This document shows positions 43,283-55,135 of a stretch of 64,000 nt of DNA, one piece after another. The notes below the pieces were generated by a model. The model did no database searches. It saw only the letters and a list, made by a program, of their open reading frames with translations, and was not told where the DNA came from. Made by a program: the position numbers and the translations under genes. Where the stretch lies: the NCBI GenBank assembly GCA_024362935.1, contig JANCRA010000066.1:372001-436000 (forward strand), in the 5' to 3' direction. The number at the start of each line of letters is the position of its first letter. Within the stretch, counting starts at the first letter, position 1. Source of the DNA: Setophaga petechia. Taxonomy: Eukaryota > Chordata > Aves > Passeriformes > Parulidae.

Positions 43283-44320
43283 CTGGGACCCACTGGAGGG
43301 GCATTCAGTGGCACTGGGTCCCAATGGGGGCCATTCAGTGGCACTGTGTCCCATGGGGGGGACATTCAATGGCACTGTGTCCCATGGAGGGGACATTCAG
43401 TGATACTGTGTCCCACAGGAGAAGCAGTCAGTGACACCGTGTCCCATGAGGGGGCCAGTCAGTGACACTGTGTCCCATAGGGGGGACATTCAGTGGCAGT
43501 GGGTGCCACCAGGAGGGCCATTCAGTGGCACTGTGTCCCATGGGGGGGCCAGTCAGTGACACTGGGTCTCATGGGGGGGTCATTCAGTGACACTGGGTCC
43601 CACTGGAGGCCATTCAATGGCACTGTGTCCCACAGGAGAAGCATTCAGTGGCACTGTGTCCCATGAGAAGGCTGTCAGTGACACTGTGTCCCATCGGGGG
43701 GCCATTCAGAGGCTCTGGGTCCCATAGAGGGGTCGTTCACTGTGTCCCACTAGAAGGACCATTTGGTGGCACTGTGTTCCATCTGGGGTCTATTAGTGAC
43801 AATGGAACCACTGGAGTGACATTCAGTGACATTGGGTCCCACTGGGGACCATTCAGTGGCACTGTGTCCCATGGGGGTGACATTCAGTGACACTGTGTCC
43901 CATGGGGGGGACATTCAGTGGCAATGGGTGCCACCAGGAGGGCTATCCAGTGACATTGGGTCCCATGGTGGGGACATTCAATGGCACTGTGTCCCACAGG
44001 AGAAGCATTCAGTGGCACTGTGTCCCATGAGGGGGCTGTCAGTGACACTGTGTCCCATGGGGGTGACATTCAGTGGCAGTGGGTGCCACCAGGAGGGTTA
44101 TCCGGTGACATTGAGTCCCATGGGGGGGCCATTCAGTGACACTGTGTCACATAGGGGGGACATTCAATGGCACTGTGTCCCACAGGAGAAGCATTCAGTG
44201 ACACTGTGTCCCATGAGGGGCCATTCAGTGGCAGTGGGTGCCACCAGGAGGGTTATCCGGTGACATTGGGTCCCACAGGGGAGCCAGTCGGTGACACTGT
44301 GTCCCATGGGGGGGGTCTGC
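43283..44320 (+). repeat. 31-bp minisatellite
   Basis: The unit CATTCAGTGGCACTGTGTCC plus CATGGGGGGGA (about 31 bp) repeats about 33 times. Variants are CACAGGAGAAG, GGTGCCACCAGGAGG and CACTGGAGG. A four-unit order (CACAGGAGAAGCATTCAGTG recurring at about 43,630, 43,996 and 44,181) is visible. The left edge is fused to a truncated LTR. Confidence 0.94.
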
Positions 44321-44906
44321 CCGTGCCAGGCTCCCCCAGCCCCCTCCCAGCACCAGCAGAGCCCCGGCTGAGGGCTGGCCGTGATTTATCTCAGAACATT
44401 TCTTGCCTGTTGAAAGGCTGACCTCAGATATGGAGAGACGACGTGGGGAAGATGTACGAGTGTCTCTCGGCAAAAGTGCATCAGAGAAATTGAGCGTGAG
44501 CCGCCATCAATCTGCAGCCAGGGACGGGAGGGACCCGCCAAGGTCACCCGGGAGCTGAGTCAGCCCCGCCGCCCCTCCATCCATCCATCCATCACAGCCC
44601 CGGCAGGGGAGCAGGGCCGGGGCCATCCCCGCACATCCCTCCCTGCCCCTGCACCCGGAGCTGCAGCAGCACAAATGGCACGGGGGGCACGGCCACGGTG
44701 ACCTTTGGTGGCCATAACGAGCCCTGGCAGGCTCGGAGGGCGCTGCCCGGGCTGGGACAAGGACAGGATGGATGGAAGGCAGGACACAGCTGGCAGGAGG
44801 GGCTTTGCCTCTCTGCCTCCAGCTCGGGCAGCAGCGTTTGGATAACATGAGGAGTGTCCCCTACACGTGGAAAGGGGCTGAGCTCTCATCAGCAGTTCTT
44901 AGAGCA
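44321..44906. other. Single-copy stretch, partly CpG-rich, with (CCAT)n
   Basis: Even composition at 44,375-44,520. A short CCAT run lies at 44,576-44,593. CpG-richer at 44,555-44,760. No exon is recognised. Confidence 0.4.
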
Positions 44907-45425
44907 GCAAGAGTGAATCAGAGAATCACTGAATCCCTGAGCATGGAAAAACCTCCAAGACCATCGAGTGCAACCTTTGAGTGCTCCTGTGCCCACTGAA
45001 CCTGGGCACAAAGTGCCACATTTACCCATTGTTTGGGCACATCCAGGGATGGTGACTGCACCACTGAGCAGCCCATTCCAATGGTTCACTCTGCTCCCAG
45101 TGGAGAAATTTCCCAAAAATCCACCCTGAGCCTGCCCTGGCCCAGCCTGAGGCCGTTCCCTCTGCTCCTGTCCCTGTTCCCCCCGGCTGTGCCCTCCTGG
45201 CAGGAGCTGTGCAGAGCCACAAGGGCCCCCTGAGCCTCCTTTGCTCCAGGCTCAGCCCCTGCCCAGCTCTCTCAGCCCCTCCTGGGGCTCCAGACCCTTC
45301 CCAGCTCCCTCAGCCCCTCCTGGGGCTCCAGCCCCTTCCCAGCTCCGTTCCCTGCCCTGGACACTCTCCAGCCCCTCAATCTCTCCCCATTCTCTCTCCC
45401 AGCTCCCAGCAGAGATCTCAGCACC
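44907..45425 (-). mobile_element. CR1 LINE fragment, minus orientation
   Basis: The longest CR1 fragment here. The reversed 3' end (AATCAGAGAATCACTGAATC, then ATGGAAAAACCTCCAAGACC) is followed by CATTTACCCATTGTTTGGGC, CCGTTCCCTCTGCTCCTGTC, CCCTGAGCCTCCTTTGCTCC and CTGGACACTCTCCAGCCCCT. These occur in the expected reversed CR1 order. A piece CCCCTCCTGGGGCTCCAG is locally duplicated near 45,275 and 45,315. Confidence 0.9.
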
Positions 45426-46611
45426 AGGGATCCTGTCCTGGATCCCATCTGGGCACCTTCAGCCCCCAGCAAACCTCCAGAGGAGTTTTCCTACAGGTGA
45501 TGAGGGACAATTAACACATCCCATGACAATGTTTCCACAGTTCTGGAGGGACCTGTGTATGAATCTCAGATTTTGATGAGAGTCTTTGGAAAGGTTCTGA
45601 AGAATCCACCTGCAAAATGCATTTTGTGGCTTCTGCCAGGTGCCTGTGCAGTGCCAGGCACGGGGATGCTGCTGTGGATCTGGCCCCAGATTACCTTAAT
45701 AACTTTGCAGATTGGAAGCTGTGAGAGTAATTGATTCTCCACTTCATTAGTTAAACTGAAAAAGGAATTAAGAACTACCGAGGGTACAGCAAAGGGGTTG
45801 GCCAAAGCCTTGTTGTGCTCTGAACAGGTAAGCTTATTTACTTTTTGTTTTTATCAGATGGGAATGATTTTGAAAAGGAAACATTAGGATTTTAAGTAGA
45901 GAATCAAGATCTCATTACTTTACAGAATTTCCTGTTGCTAAATTGATTCAGCTTTTTTGTTACTTTGCAGAAATTTGAAGACAGATTAAATCAGAGCAAA
46001 ATATATTATTTTAAGTATTGTTTTATTTTTCTGGTGAATAAACTATCCAGGCAAAAGAGGCCTCACAACTGCCCACAGCTGGTGCTGGTAGAGGCTCCTA
46101 AATCACTGAGGACCTTTGAAAATCCTTATGTTTGGTTTTGTTCCATGCTCCAGAGCACTGGTGAGGAACACCAGGATCAGGCCAGGGGGACACCCACACC
46201 CAGCCCTGAGCTGCAGGCGGGTCTGGCACCAGGGGTTGAGGTAAAATGGGGGGAAAACGCCCAGAAACACCAAGGAGGAGGGCACTGCATTATCCAGGGA
46301 TCTTGTGGGATGGGACTGAGGAACCTGAGGGGTTCCTGGGGGAGGAAGGACCTCTCACTCTGTGGATCTTCATGCCATGGAGAACATGGAGAGAGAGCCC
46401 CAGAGGGGACACTCCAGGCAGGTGAGCTCGGGGAGGGGCAGGTTCACAGAGACACAAATTGTTCCCAGGTCATCTCTGGGAGGGGTGGACACCCCTCCTT
46501 GGTTCCTGCCCCATCCCTGCACCTTTTCTTCCTGTAAAACCATGAAGAGCAGCTGAGGGCTCTTGGTGTGTGCAGCTGGAGCAGAACTCCACACTGAGGG
46601 CAGAGCTCAGG
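45426..46611. other. Unclassified single-copy stretch
   Basis: About 1.2 kb without a repeat. A 190-codon plus-strand frame (45,965-46,537) starts in AT-rich sequence and shows no domain. I do not call it a gene. Confidence 0.4.
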
Positions 46612-47638
46612 GATCTTCTCCTGGAGGATCCCATCTCCTGCCCCTGGAGGATTTCATCTCCTGAACCTTGAGGATCCCATCTCCTTCACCTGGAGGATCC
46701 CATCCGCATTTGGAAGATCTCCTCTCCTGCACCTGGAGGATCCCAGCTCCTCTCCAGTAGGATCCCAACTCTTCTCCTGTAGGATCCCATCTCCTCTCCT
46801 GTAGGATCCCATCTCTTCTCCTGTAGGATCCCATCTCCTCTCCTGTAGGATCCCATCTCTTCTCCTGTAGGATCCCATCTCTTCTCCTGTAGGATCCCAT
46901 CTCCTCTCCTGTAGGATCCCATCTCTTCTCCTGTAGGATCCCATCTCCTCTCCAGTAGGATCCCATCTCTTCTCCTGTAGGATCCCATCTCCTGCACCTG
47001 TAGGATCCCATCTCCTGCACCTATAGGATCCCATCTCCTCTCCTGTAGGATCCCATCTCCTCTCCAGTAGGATCCCATCTCCTCTCTTGTAGGATCCCAT
47101 CTCCTCTCTTGTAGGATCCCATCTCTTCTCCTGTAGGATCCCATCTCCTCTCCAGTAGGATCCCATCTCTTTTCCTGTAGGATCCCATCTCCTCTCCTGT
47201 AGGATCCCATCTCCTCTCCTGTAGGATCCCATCTCCTGCACCTGTAGGATCCCATCTCCTCTCCAGTAGGATCCCATCTCTTCTCCTGTAGGATCCCATC
47301 TCCTCTCCAGTAGGATCCCATCTCTTTTCCTGTAGGATCCCACCTCTTCTCCTGTAGGATCCCATCTCTTCTCCTGTAGGATCCCATCTCCTGCACCTAT
47401 AGGATCCCATCTCCTCTCCTGTAGGATCCCATCTCCTCTCCAGTAGGATCCCATCTCCTCTCTTGTAGGATCCCATCTCCTCTCTTGTAGGATCCCATCT
47501 CCTCTCCTGTAGGATCCCATCTCCTCTCCTGTAGGATCCCATCTCTTCTCCTGTAGGATCCCATCTCTTCTCCTGTAGGATCCCATCTCCTGCACCTGTA
47601 TGATCCCATCTCCTCTCCTGTAGGATCCCATCTCCTCC
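46612..47638 (-). repeat. 22-bp minisatellite
   Basis: The unit GTAGGATCCCATCTCCTCTC plus CT (22 bp) repeats about 46 times. Each unit carries a BamHI-type GGATCC. Variants are TCTTCTCCT, TCCTGCACCT and TCTCCAGTAG. Blocks of variants recur. Minus-strand frames of up to 387 codons are artefacts. Confidence 0.95.
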
Positions 47639-47939
47639 TGCTCCGCTCTCCCTGGAGCTCTGCTGGCTCTGGGGTGAGGCAGATTGAGCTGTTTGTTTTG
47701 CCTTGTCTGTCTCTTTATGCATCCCCAGGTCCCCAGTGACTCTGAAGCAGCTTCCAGCACAGAAGGCATCCCTGTTCTCATATATCTGCTAAATAAAATG
47801 TCAGCAGGTGACAACACAGCCTTCCTTGGTGCTGCTGGAATCCAGCTGAGTTAGGAGGGGATCAGAGCCTGGCACCAGGTTTGGATTTAGAACCTGCTCT
47901 GGGCTCTCTTTGATACAGACCCCAGAGGGCAGAGACAGC
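47639..47939. other. Unclassified stretch
   Basis: About 300 bp between the 22-bp array and an ERV-like LTR; nothing is recognised. Confidence 0.35.
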
Positions 47940-48345
47940 CTGTCCATTGCAGGAGTGATGGGGTTGGGATGGACAGAGAGCAGAGATCTCTGCAGCCAGG
48001 GCTGGGAACTTGTGGGTTATTGCAAAGGGCCTGGGTGCAGGGCCCTGCTGGGAGCTGCCAGCCACAGCTCAGAGCAGGGTGAGAGAAGAGAGGGGGAGAC
48101 AGGATGAGAGGGTGAGAGAGTAAAAGTGGTAAGAGAGTAAAAGGCAAGAACTAAGAGACAAGAGGTAAGAGCTAAGACTCAAGAGAGCAAAGTTCCCATT
48201 CCAATACCATAAATCTTCCTCTGTGCTGAATATTCTCATTCTCACTAACCAATCTAGTCCAAGATAAAAATCCTACACCATTTCCATACAGCCTAGAAGA
48301 ATCATTCCATTCCCACACTGGGTTACATTTTAAACCCTACAAACT
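47940..48345 (-). mobile_element. 3' LTR (family G), copy 2
   Basis: Reverse complement of the LTR at 28,144. It includes GCAATAACCCACAAG (plus strand TTGTGGGTTATTGCAAAGG at 48,013), the CTCTTA-rich middle and the TGTAGGGTTTAAAATGTAAC start (plus ACCCTACA near 48,340). Confidence 0.7.
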
Positions 48346-48595
48346 CCTCTTTGGGCCCCTTCTGCCAAGCCAGCAGGGTCTGCTCTGAGCCTTGGGCCTG
48401 TCTGCAAGCAGAGGGAATTGTTTGATCCAAAGGGGATCACCTTCAGCTGGCCATGCCATTGTTTTCCAGTTGTTCAGTAACTGAGGGATCTCAAAGCTTG
48501 CTTTCATTTCAATCTGGCTTAGAGTTTCCATATTCTCAGAATCTTTTGCCAGGCAATCATATTTATAAGGCTTTCCTGTTTCCCCTTCCCCAACA
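48346..48595 (-). mobile_element. ERV-like 3' internal segment, copy 2
   Basis: Reverse-complement copy of 27,886-28,143, with the same stop-before-polypurine layout and the same open frame. The half nearest the LTR is identical between copies over about 170 bp. The differences cluster in the other half. Upstream of the shared part the two copies diverge completely. Confidence 0.68.
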
Positions 48596-50690
48596 GTCCA
48601 TGCCCAGGCTTCCTCCTGCCCTGCTTTAACCTGATCCACCCTCCCTGCAGGGAACAGCAGCTCTCAGGTACCTCCAGGCTGGCACAGGTGGGGTGGGTGG
48701 GCACTGCCACCTCTCCAGCAGTGCTGCCACCCCTCCAGCTGAGCCTGGAAAAGCAGGAATGAAGAAGTGTTGGAGGTTTTTACCACCACCAAAGTTTTTG
48801 CCACCACCACATTTTTTACCATGACCAAAGGCTCATTTGTCCCTTTTTAGCCACCCCAGTTCTGTTGCTGGCAGAAGCCATGACATCCTTTCCTTGATGC
48901 CTTAGGAATTTAGCTTTTATATTTTTCATATAGTATAAAAAATATATTTTCTCATATATTATAATATATTTTTCATATTGTAATATTTTCATATCTATAA
49001 CCCTGCAATTCTTTAGTGTATAACTCCAAACTCCACACACAGTGGGAGCTGCTGCTTTCTCATTTTGGGCAGACACAATAATTCCTCTCCAGGCCTGGCA
49101 ATCAAGGACACCTCACTGTCTCAGGCCCCAGAGATGGAAAGAAAAGTGAGTTGAGGGCAGCAAACTTGGGGTCAATGACTTCACTACCTGAAGCTGTAAT
49201 TGGAAGATGAACCCCCAATATGCAAATGGACCAAAATTATAAAAGTGTGAAAACTCGTGACCCATCATCCATTTTTTGGTTTAGCCCCTGGGGGTTTTTG
49301 TCTGCCCTAAACATCCCTGAAGGCCTTTCAATAAATAGAACTGCTTTTTATTGTCTGAATTTTGTCTGTCCTCTGTTTTTAGGTAGCCCCAAAAAGGCAT
49401 CACTGTTATCTGAAACCACTGCAGCACAACCTGGGCCTTCCTTGGATGTTTTAATTTTAAAATGATGCTCACAGAACCTGAACCACTGACTGAGAAGGTT
49501 CCCTGTGCTGGCACAGGAGGGGAAGGAGCAGCACGAGCCCCTCTCACGGCTGCAGAGCTGTTTGCAGGGTCTCATGCACAGCAGCAGCACTGTCAATCAC
49601 AGCCCATGTTCTGGGGACAGGAGACACATTTCCTGCTCTCAGAGTGACAGCTACAAAACCCAGCCCTGACCTTTGCTCCCCCGAGCTCTGCCTAATGCTC
49701 AGCACGAGCCCCCCAGCCAGTGGTGGTCTCCAGGTGAGGATTCAGTGGTGAAATCTTACATTTTATAGCTGGAATTAAAAAGAAAAACCAACAAACCTGT
49801 TCATTCTGTGTGTGGGGAGTGTTCACACCATCCTTGCTTTCAGCTGACACTGCTCATCACGACTAAATATGAAATTTTAAATATCAAGTTACCATGACCA
49901 TGAACTTCGTTTTTATTGTGGAGCATTCACATCTCTCCTTTTGTTCCTTCTGCAGCACACGAGCTGCTGGAGTCCTGCCTGGTGGTGAGTGAACTGCCCT
50001 GAAATCCCCTTCAGAAACAACCAGAGACATCCCTTTTTTTTCTTTTTCTTTTTTTTTTTTCCACATTTATCATTACACAGCGGGTTTGTGAAGTATCAAT
50101 TAGCTGTGTTGATTTTTCCATTCTTTAAACCACCCTGCAACCACAGCAGCGAGGGGCTTAACCCAGCCCTCACCTCCCCGCATCCTCTGTGGTGTGAATT
50201 CATTTCCAAACAGGTTCTTTTGCAGAGCAGGAGCTGCCATTTCATCTTGCTGAGCTCAAAGCAAGGAGCTGGGCTGGCTCTGAGCCATTAAAAACTTCAT
50301 GCTCTGGCCACTCTTTCTGCTCCTTCACCACAGATGGAAACATGGGCTGTGACACCCTTGGTGACATCAGAAATTGTGAAATTCTGGTGAAAAGCAGTGG
50401 CAAACTAAACACACAGCGTCTGAAGGTGCATCCAGAGCTCTCTTTGCCAAGCAGCCCTTCCCAGGATGCTGTTGATGCAGCAGGAACAGCAGAGCATTAA
50501 TCATCAGCTGCTTCTCCCCGAAACTCCTCTCTGCAGGTCATGGGAAATGTCCCCCTGCGCCTCACTCAGTTAATTAATTTGTGTCTCTGTGCACGGCAGT
50601 AATTGAGTCTCTGGTTCCTTTCCCCACGGTGTTCAGAGAGTCGTTTCTCTCCACCAGGCTGAGTGGCTCTGCCGTGGGCTGGGGGAATCT
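48596..50690. other. Long unclassified single-copy stretch
   Basis: About 2.1 kb, the longest stretch without repeats. It contains CCACCACCA stutters (48,780-48,825), an AT-rich patch (48,905-48,990) and a T-rich run (50,029-50,061). No exon, RNA gene or mobile element is recognised. It is a reasonable place to look for conserved non-coding sequence. Confidence 0.45.
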
Positions 50691-50817
50691 GGGGAAAGCT
50701 CTGGAAGTGTCCAGGGCCAGGCTGGATGGGGCTCAGAGCCCCCTGGGGCAGTGGAAGGTGGAATGGGATGAGCTTTACAGTCCTTCCATCCCAGAGCATT
50801 CCATGGTGCTGTGATGA
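50691..50817 (+). mobile_element. CR1 3'-end fragment
   Basis: GCTCTGGAAGTGTCCAGGGC, CAGGCTGGATGGGGCTCAGA, CAGTGGAAGGTGG and ATGAGCTTTACAGTCCTTCC end near CTGTGATGATTCC, the CR1 terminus. The ATCCC array starts right after it. Confidence 0.8.
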
Positions 50818-50825
50818 TTCCATGT

Positions 50826-51196
50826 CTCCCATCCCATCCCATCCCATCCCATCCCACCCCATCCCATTCCACTGATCCCATCCCATCCCATCAATCCCAT
50901 CCCATCCACCCCATCCCATCCCATCCCACTGATCCCATCCCATCACACCCCATCCCATCCCACTGATCCCATCCCATCCCACTGATCCCATCCCATCACA
51001 CCCCATCCCATCCCACTGATCCCATCCCATCCCATCCCACTCCATCCTACCCCATCCCATCATCACATTCTACCCCATCCCATCCCAATATCCCATTCCA
51101 TCCCATCAATCCCACCCCATCCCACCCCACCCCATCCCATCCCACCCTATCCCATCCAACCCCATCCCATCCCACCCCATCCCTTCCCATCCCAGC
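50826..51196 (+). repeat. (ATCCC)n pentanucleotide array
   Basis: About 370 bp of ATCCC pentamers with recurring interruptions CACTGATCCC, ATCACACCCC and ATCAATCCC. It starts at the CR1 3' terminus, suggesting growth from the retrotransposon tail. Confidence 0.96.
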
Positions 51197-51709
51197 AGGC
51201 CTGGAGCTCCAGGTGGATGCTGGCCATGGCCTCCCAGATGGGCACCTCAGGAGCCCTGGCAGTGCTGCCAGCTCTGCCCCCCTTGATGGAGTCACACCCA
51301 TTTCCCAGGAGCTCCTTCTGGATCCAGAGGGATCCGTGCCAGTGCTGTGTCCTGGCTCTCCATCCCAGCCTGGAATCCCTCCAAGGACGCTTCCACCACC
51401 CTCAAAATCCCAGAGTTCAGGCCAGGTTGGGCACATTCCCCTCTCTGCATCCCCTCCTGCTGCTGTTGTGTGGCACACACCTGCCAGGGCCCATCCCTGG
51501 GAAATGCCCATTCCCACAGAAGAGCTGCCCTGCACAGGAGCTGCTGCTGCCCTGCACAGCCTGCCCTGCTCTGCTCTCTGAGCACAGCCAGGGCTTCACC
51601 CAGCTCTTGCCACAAACAGGGCCAGTCCTGAGAGCCTCCCGTGGGCTGGGGAGCAGCACAGCCCTGCCTGACCCTGCCAGGGAGCTCCCAGGGGCTGCTG
51701 CCTTGGCTC
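51197..51709. other. Unclassified stretch
   Basis: Open frames of 107-166 codons overlap on both strands with no recognisable domain. Confidence 0.35.
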
Positions 51710-52373
51710 TGTCTTAGGGTGGAAGATTTATCTTGGTCTGTGTGTTCTGTGCCCCCCTGTCAGAGCTGGGGCAGCTCTCTGCTGTTCTTGGGGCAGTTTT
51801 CTTGATCTCTGCCACAGCCAATCCTCCCTGCAGGAGATCTCTGCTGTCCATGGCCACTGAGTGTCCCTGCAGGGCTGATCCAATTCCAGCATCCCATGGG
51901 GAGATGCTGCGCCCAGGGCAGGAGCCAAGCATTCCTACCTGGATCCAAGCTGAGCCTGGCACAGCACAGCAGCCTTTGCCCCCTGCATTGCCAGAGGAGC
52001 AGCTTTCTGCTGCCCTGCATGGCCAGAGGGAGCCCAGGCCCATCTGCAGCAGCCCTGGAGCTGCAGAGGAAAACTCCCCCCTTGTGCAGGATCCCTGCTC
52101 CAGCAGAACCACAGCTGGCACTGCAGGAGGGCTGAGCCCCCCTGGCATGGGGCTGTGCCACCCCCTGACCCACAGCGTGCCAGGGCCTGCTCGCACTCTG
52201 CCAGGGTTTGTTTGCACTATTGCTTTTTTATTTTAATTTTCCTAGTCAAGAACTGTTATTCCTATTCCCACATCTTTGCCTGAGAGCCCCTTAATTTCAA
52301 AATTACAATAATTCAGAGGGAGGGGGTTTGTATTTTCCATTTCAGGGGGGGCTCCTGCCTTCCTTACCAGACA
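51710..52373 (-). mobile_element. Solo LTR, family A, divergent copy
   Basis: On the minus strand it reads TGTCTGGTAAGGAAGGCAGG, then GGGGCTCTCAGGCAAAGATG, AATAACAGTTCTT, TGCTGGAGCAGGGATCC, GTAGGAATGCTTGGCTCCTG and GACACTCAGTGGCCATGG. This is the order seen in 11,052-11,726, but with many substitutions. No clear target duplication was found, and the ends are approximate. Confidence 0.8.
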
Positions 52374-52770
52374 CCTGGCTGTTCAAACCAAGTCACTCTC
52401 CCACTCCTTTCTTGGCTCACTTTGCTCCTGGCTCCACAGAGGTCACAGTCCTGCTCAGGGTGATTTTTCCCCACAGCACAACCCTTTAAAACATCACTGC
52501 TCTCTTTCCACTGCCCCAGGTGCAAGGTTGGACCCTTTTCTTCATCCCTTCCTGTGTCCCTCAGGAATTCCCACACAGGAGATGAGAAAGCAAAGCACTC
52601 CAGGGACTTTTTTATGTGCAAATGCCTCAAAAGGAAGTGTCTGCTTTGCTCTGCCCTGAACTGAGTTTGCATTGCAGGAGAAGAGACCCCGAGGTGGGTT
52701 TGGGAGGTGGCACAGCAGGGAAAGCTGCAGCGCTGGCCCTTGGGGCTGTCTGAGTGCCAAGGCTGGGGGC
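52374..52770. other. Unclassified stretch between two LTR-like elements
   Basis: About 400 bp with no recognised feature. Confidence 0.35.
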
Positions 52771-53411
52771 TGAAATAAACAGGGCAGGAGACTTTTTCTC
52801 CTTTTAATGCCTTTATTAAAAGTGATCAGCTCAAGGCTGGGAGGGTCGACAGGTCCACGGTTTGTCGTTGCTACTGCCAGGGTGACTGGGAGGAGCAGGA
52901 ATGTGCAGCTTGGTCCCCTAAAGGGCAGAGCTGGGGGTCCCATCCTCACGATGGGATTACACCCTGGTTTCACAATTTTCAACTTTTACCAGGCTCGTGG
53001 TCTTGGTTCCAGCTGAGGTCTTTGCTCAGGGCGAGGGGCAGCAAAGGTTTTCAGCATCTCTGCAGGCTCTGTATTCTGTTTCTCACGTCCAGACATCACT
53101 CTGATCTCTTAATTCTGTATTGGCTCGTTGTTTTTGGGGTCCCTTCGGTAAGTTTGGTGGGGTGGTTTCCCATGGCATGCTGGTCTCTAAGCTATTTTGC
53201 ATTCTCTCTGATGCTCCCCGCTCCATGTCCCCTCCTCTCACTCTTTGGAGAGAAGCGCCATCAACTTCGCCTCAGGCAGGGCCTTACCAATACAAAGGGA
53301 GCAATTAACAAAAACGACTGATGATTACAACAACAAACAGGTAGAACTTCACCTTGGCAGCAACTGGTGTAACTGGTTCTGCAACCCTTTTTTCCCAAAA
53401 TAAAATTGGCA
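52771..53411 (-). mobile_element. LTR-like element (family D), uninterrupted copy
   Basis: On the minus strand it runs from TGCCAATTTTATTTTGGG to GCCCTGTTTATTTCA, with a TTTTAATAAAGGC polyadenylation-type signal ~40 bp before the end. TG...CA ends suggest a solo LTR, but no target duplication was found. It is the uninterrupted relative of 57,268-58,657. The open frames read through it on the minus strand are not conserved in position between copies. Confidence 0.65.
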
Positions 53412-54606
53412 GATTTTTTATTTATAGCAGGTGTTTGCAGAGCAGGGCAGCCAGGGGCTCTGTGTCACTGTCACCATCCTGCAGTGACACACACCTCACA
53501 GGGCTCAGCACCCTGACCCCTGAGCTGGAGAGGATGAGCTCAGCTTAGCTGGAGCTTAAACCAGGCCAGGGATTGCACACCCAGCCCAGCTGCCCCCTGC
53601 TCACAGCACTTTCACACGTATCAGAAAATCTATTTATTAAAACGGCCAAAAAGAATGCGTAACATTTAGAAATGAGGAAAAAAAAATAAGCAACACCAAA
53701 ACTTTGGAGCAATGTCATTCTAGAGAATGCCCTGTATCTATGAGAAGTACAAAAAACTTCTATTTTCAAATGCACTTGCTAATCACCACGGCCCCACTGC
53801 CAGGGAGGCTCCAGGGCTCTGCAGGAAGAAATCTCCTTAACCTGGCCCAAGAACTCCAAAAACTCCCCTTCCTTAGGCAAGCATCCATCCCTTCCCCAGC
53901 TCCAGGTGGGAAACGTGGCTGCAGCTGCTCTGCCTGTCCCTGAGCCCCCGAGGTGACCTGGGACAGGTCAAGGTGGCTCAGCTGGTTGGGCAAAGCTGTG
54001 CTTTGCACCTGCAGAGACATTTCAAAGGCAGAGCCAGAAAATAAGGAGAGCAAACCTCCTGCTTTGAACCTCCTGGAGTCGTTCATCCTCTGGGAAAGGA
54101 AAACAGAACATGAAAACACTTCAAAGGGACCCCTCCAGCAGGCAGAGAGGAGCTGGAGTGGAGCTGCAGAGGGAGCTCAGGCATCCCCAGGCGTGCGAGG
54201 GGCTGAGAGTGTCCCCACATCACAGCCACCGTGGGAATCTCACTCTGTGCTGCAGGAAAAAGCCCAGGGCAGCTCCACACGGTCACCCTGCACCATGAGG
54301 GGTGGGCTCAGCTCTGCAGCTCCAGCCCTGCCCCCTGAACCGTGTCTGAGTGCAGCTGCACTGCAGGGCGAGCAGGAAATTCATTAAAAGCCGTCCCTCT
54401 GGAGGAATGGCACTGATATTAAGGGTCTATCAATAATGATTCACTAGGCCATGATAGCAGCGAAATTGCAGTGATAAAGGGTGACAAAATATTGTAAGAG
54501 ATGTGCATTGAGGCCGTGGAGCAAATTATCTGATGTGAGATGCAACATGTGATGATGTGCAGGCAGCCAGCTGCTGCCCAGGGTGAGGATGGAGAGAGGC
54601 ACAGGG
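53412..54606. other. Unclassified single-copy stretch
   Basis: About 1.2 kb with no repeats and no recognised exon. The part at 54,400-54,545 is AT-rich and evenly composed. Confidence 0.4.
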
Positions 54607-54918
54607 AATTCACTTATGAGGGAAATTTAACAATTCACAGGGAATTCACAGCTCAGGGAAATTCAACAATTCACAGGGAAATTCAACAATTCACAGGGAA
54701 TTCACTGCTCAGGGAAATTCAACAATTCACAGGGAAATTCAACAATTCACAGGGAATTCACTGCTCAGGGAAATTCAGCAATTCACAGAGAATTCAACAA
54801 TTCACAGGGAAATACAATAATTCACAGAGAAATTCAGCAATTCACAGGGAATTCACTGCTCAGGGAAATTCAACAATTCACAGGAAATTCAACAATTCAC
54901 AGGAAATTCAACAAGGAT
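54607..54918 (+). repeat. ~20-bp minisatellite (ATTCACAGGG type)
   Basis: Units AATTCACAGGGAAATTCAAC (20 bp) alternate with a longer form that adds TTCACTGCTCAGGG. About 15 units. Confidence 0.93.
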
Positions 54919-55135
54919 TTTATCTGGGGCTGTTCCCTGGGGATTGGGACTGACCCCAGCACTCCTTGGGGAGGAGCCCTCCCTCTGCTCTGGCCAAACT
55001 CCCCTGCAGTCCATGCAATTAATCACTAATGACTGCTGATGAGGAGCACTGCTCCTCTGGGCAGTCATTTCCCACCCAAAGCACTCCTCTGGGCACATCC
55101 CTGCGTGCCCACAGCTGGACTTGGGGTCACTCCTG
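54919..55135. other. Short unclassified stretch
   Basis: About 200 bp ending with the TCCTG target duplication of the following LTR. Confidence 0.35.

Noticed and set aside
45820..45850. Splice donor-like CAGGTAAGC suggesting an exon end
   Set aside because: No open frame with a recognisable product or matching acceptor lies upstream; the motif is common by chance.
46654..47817. 387-codon minus-strand frame with a periodic 22-residue peptide
   Set aside because: It is a 22-bp unit read through three frames, a tandem-repeat artefact.
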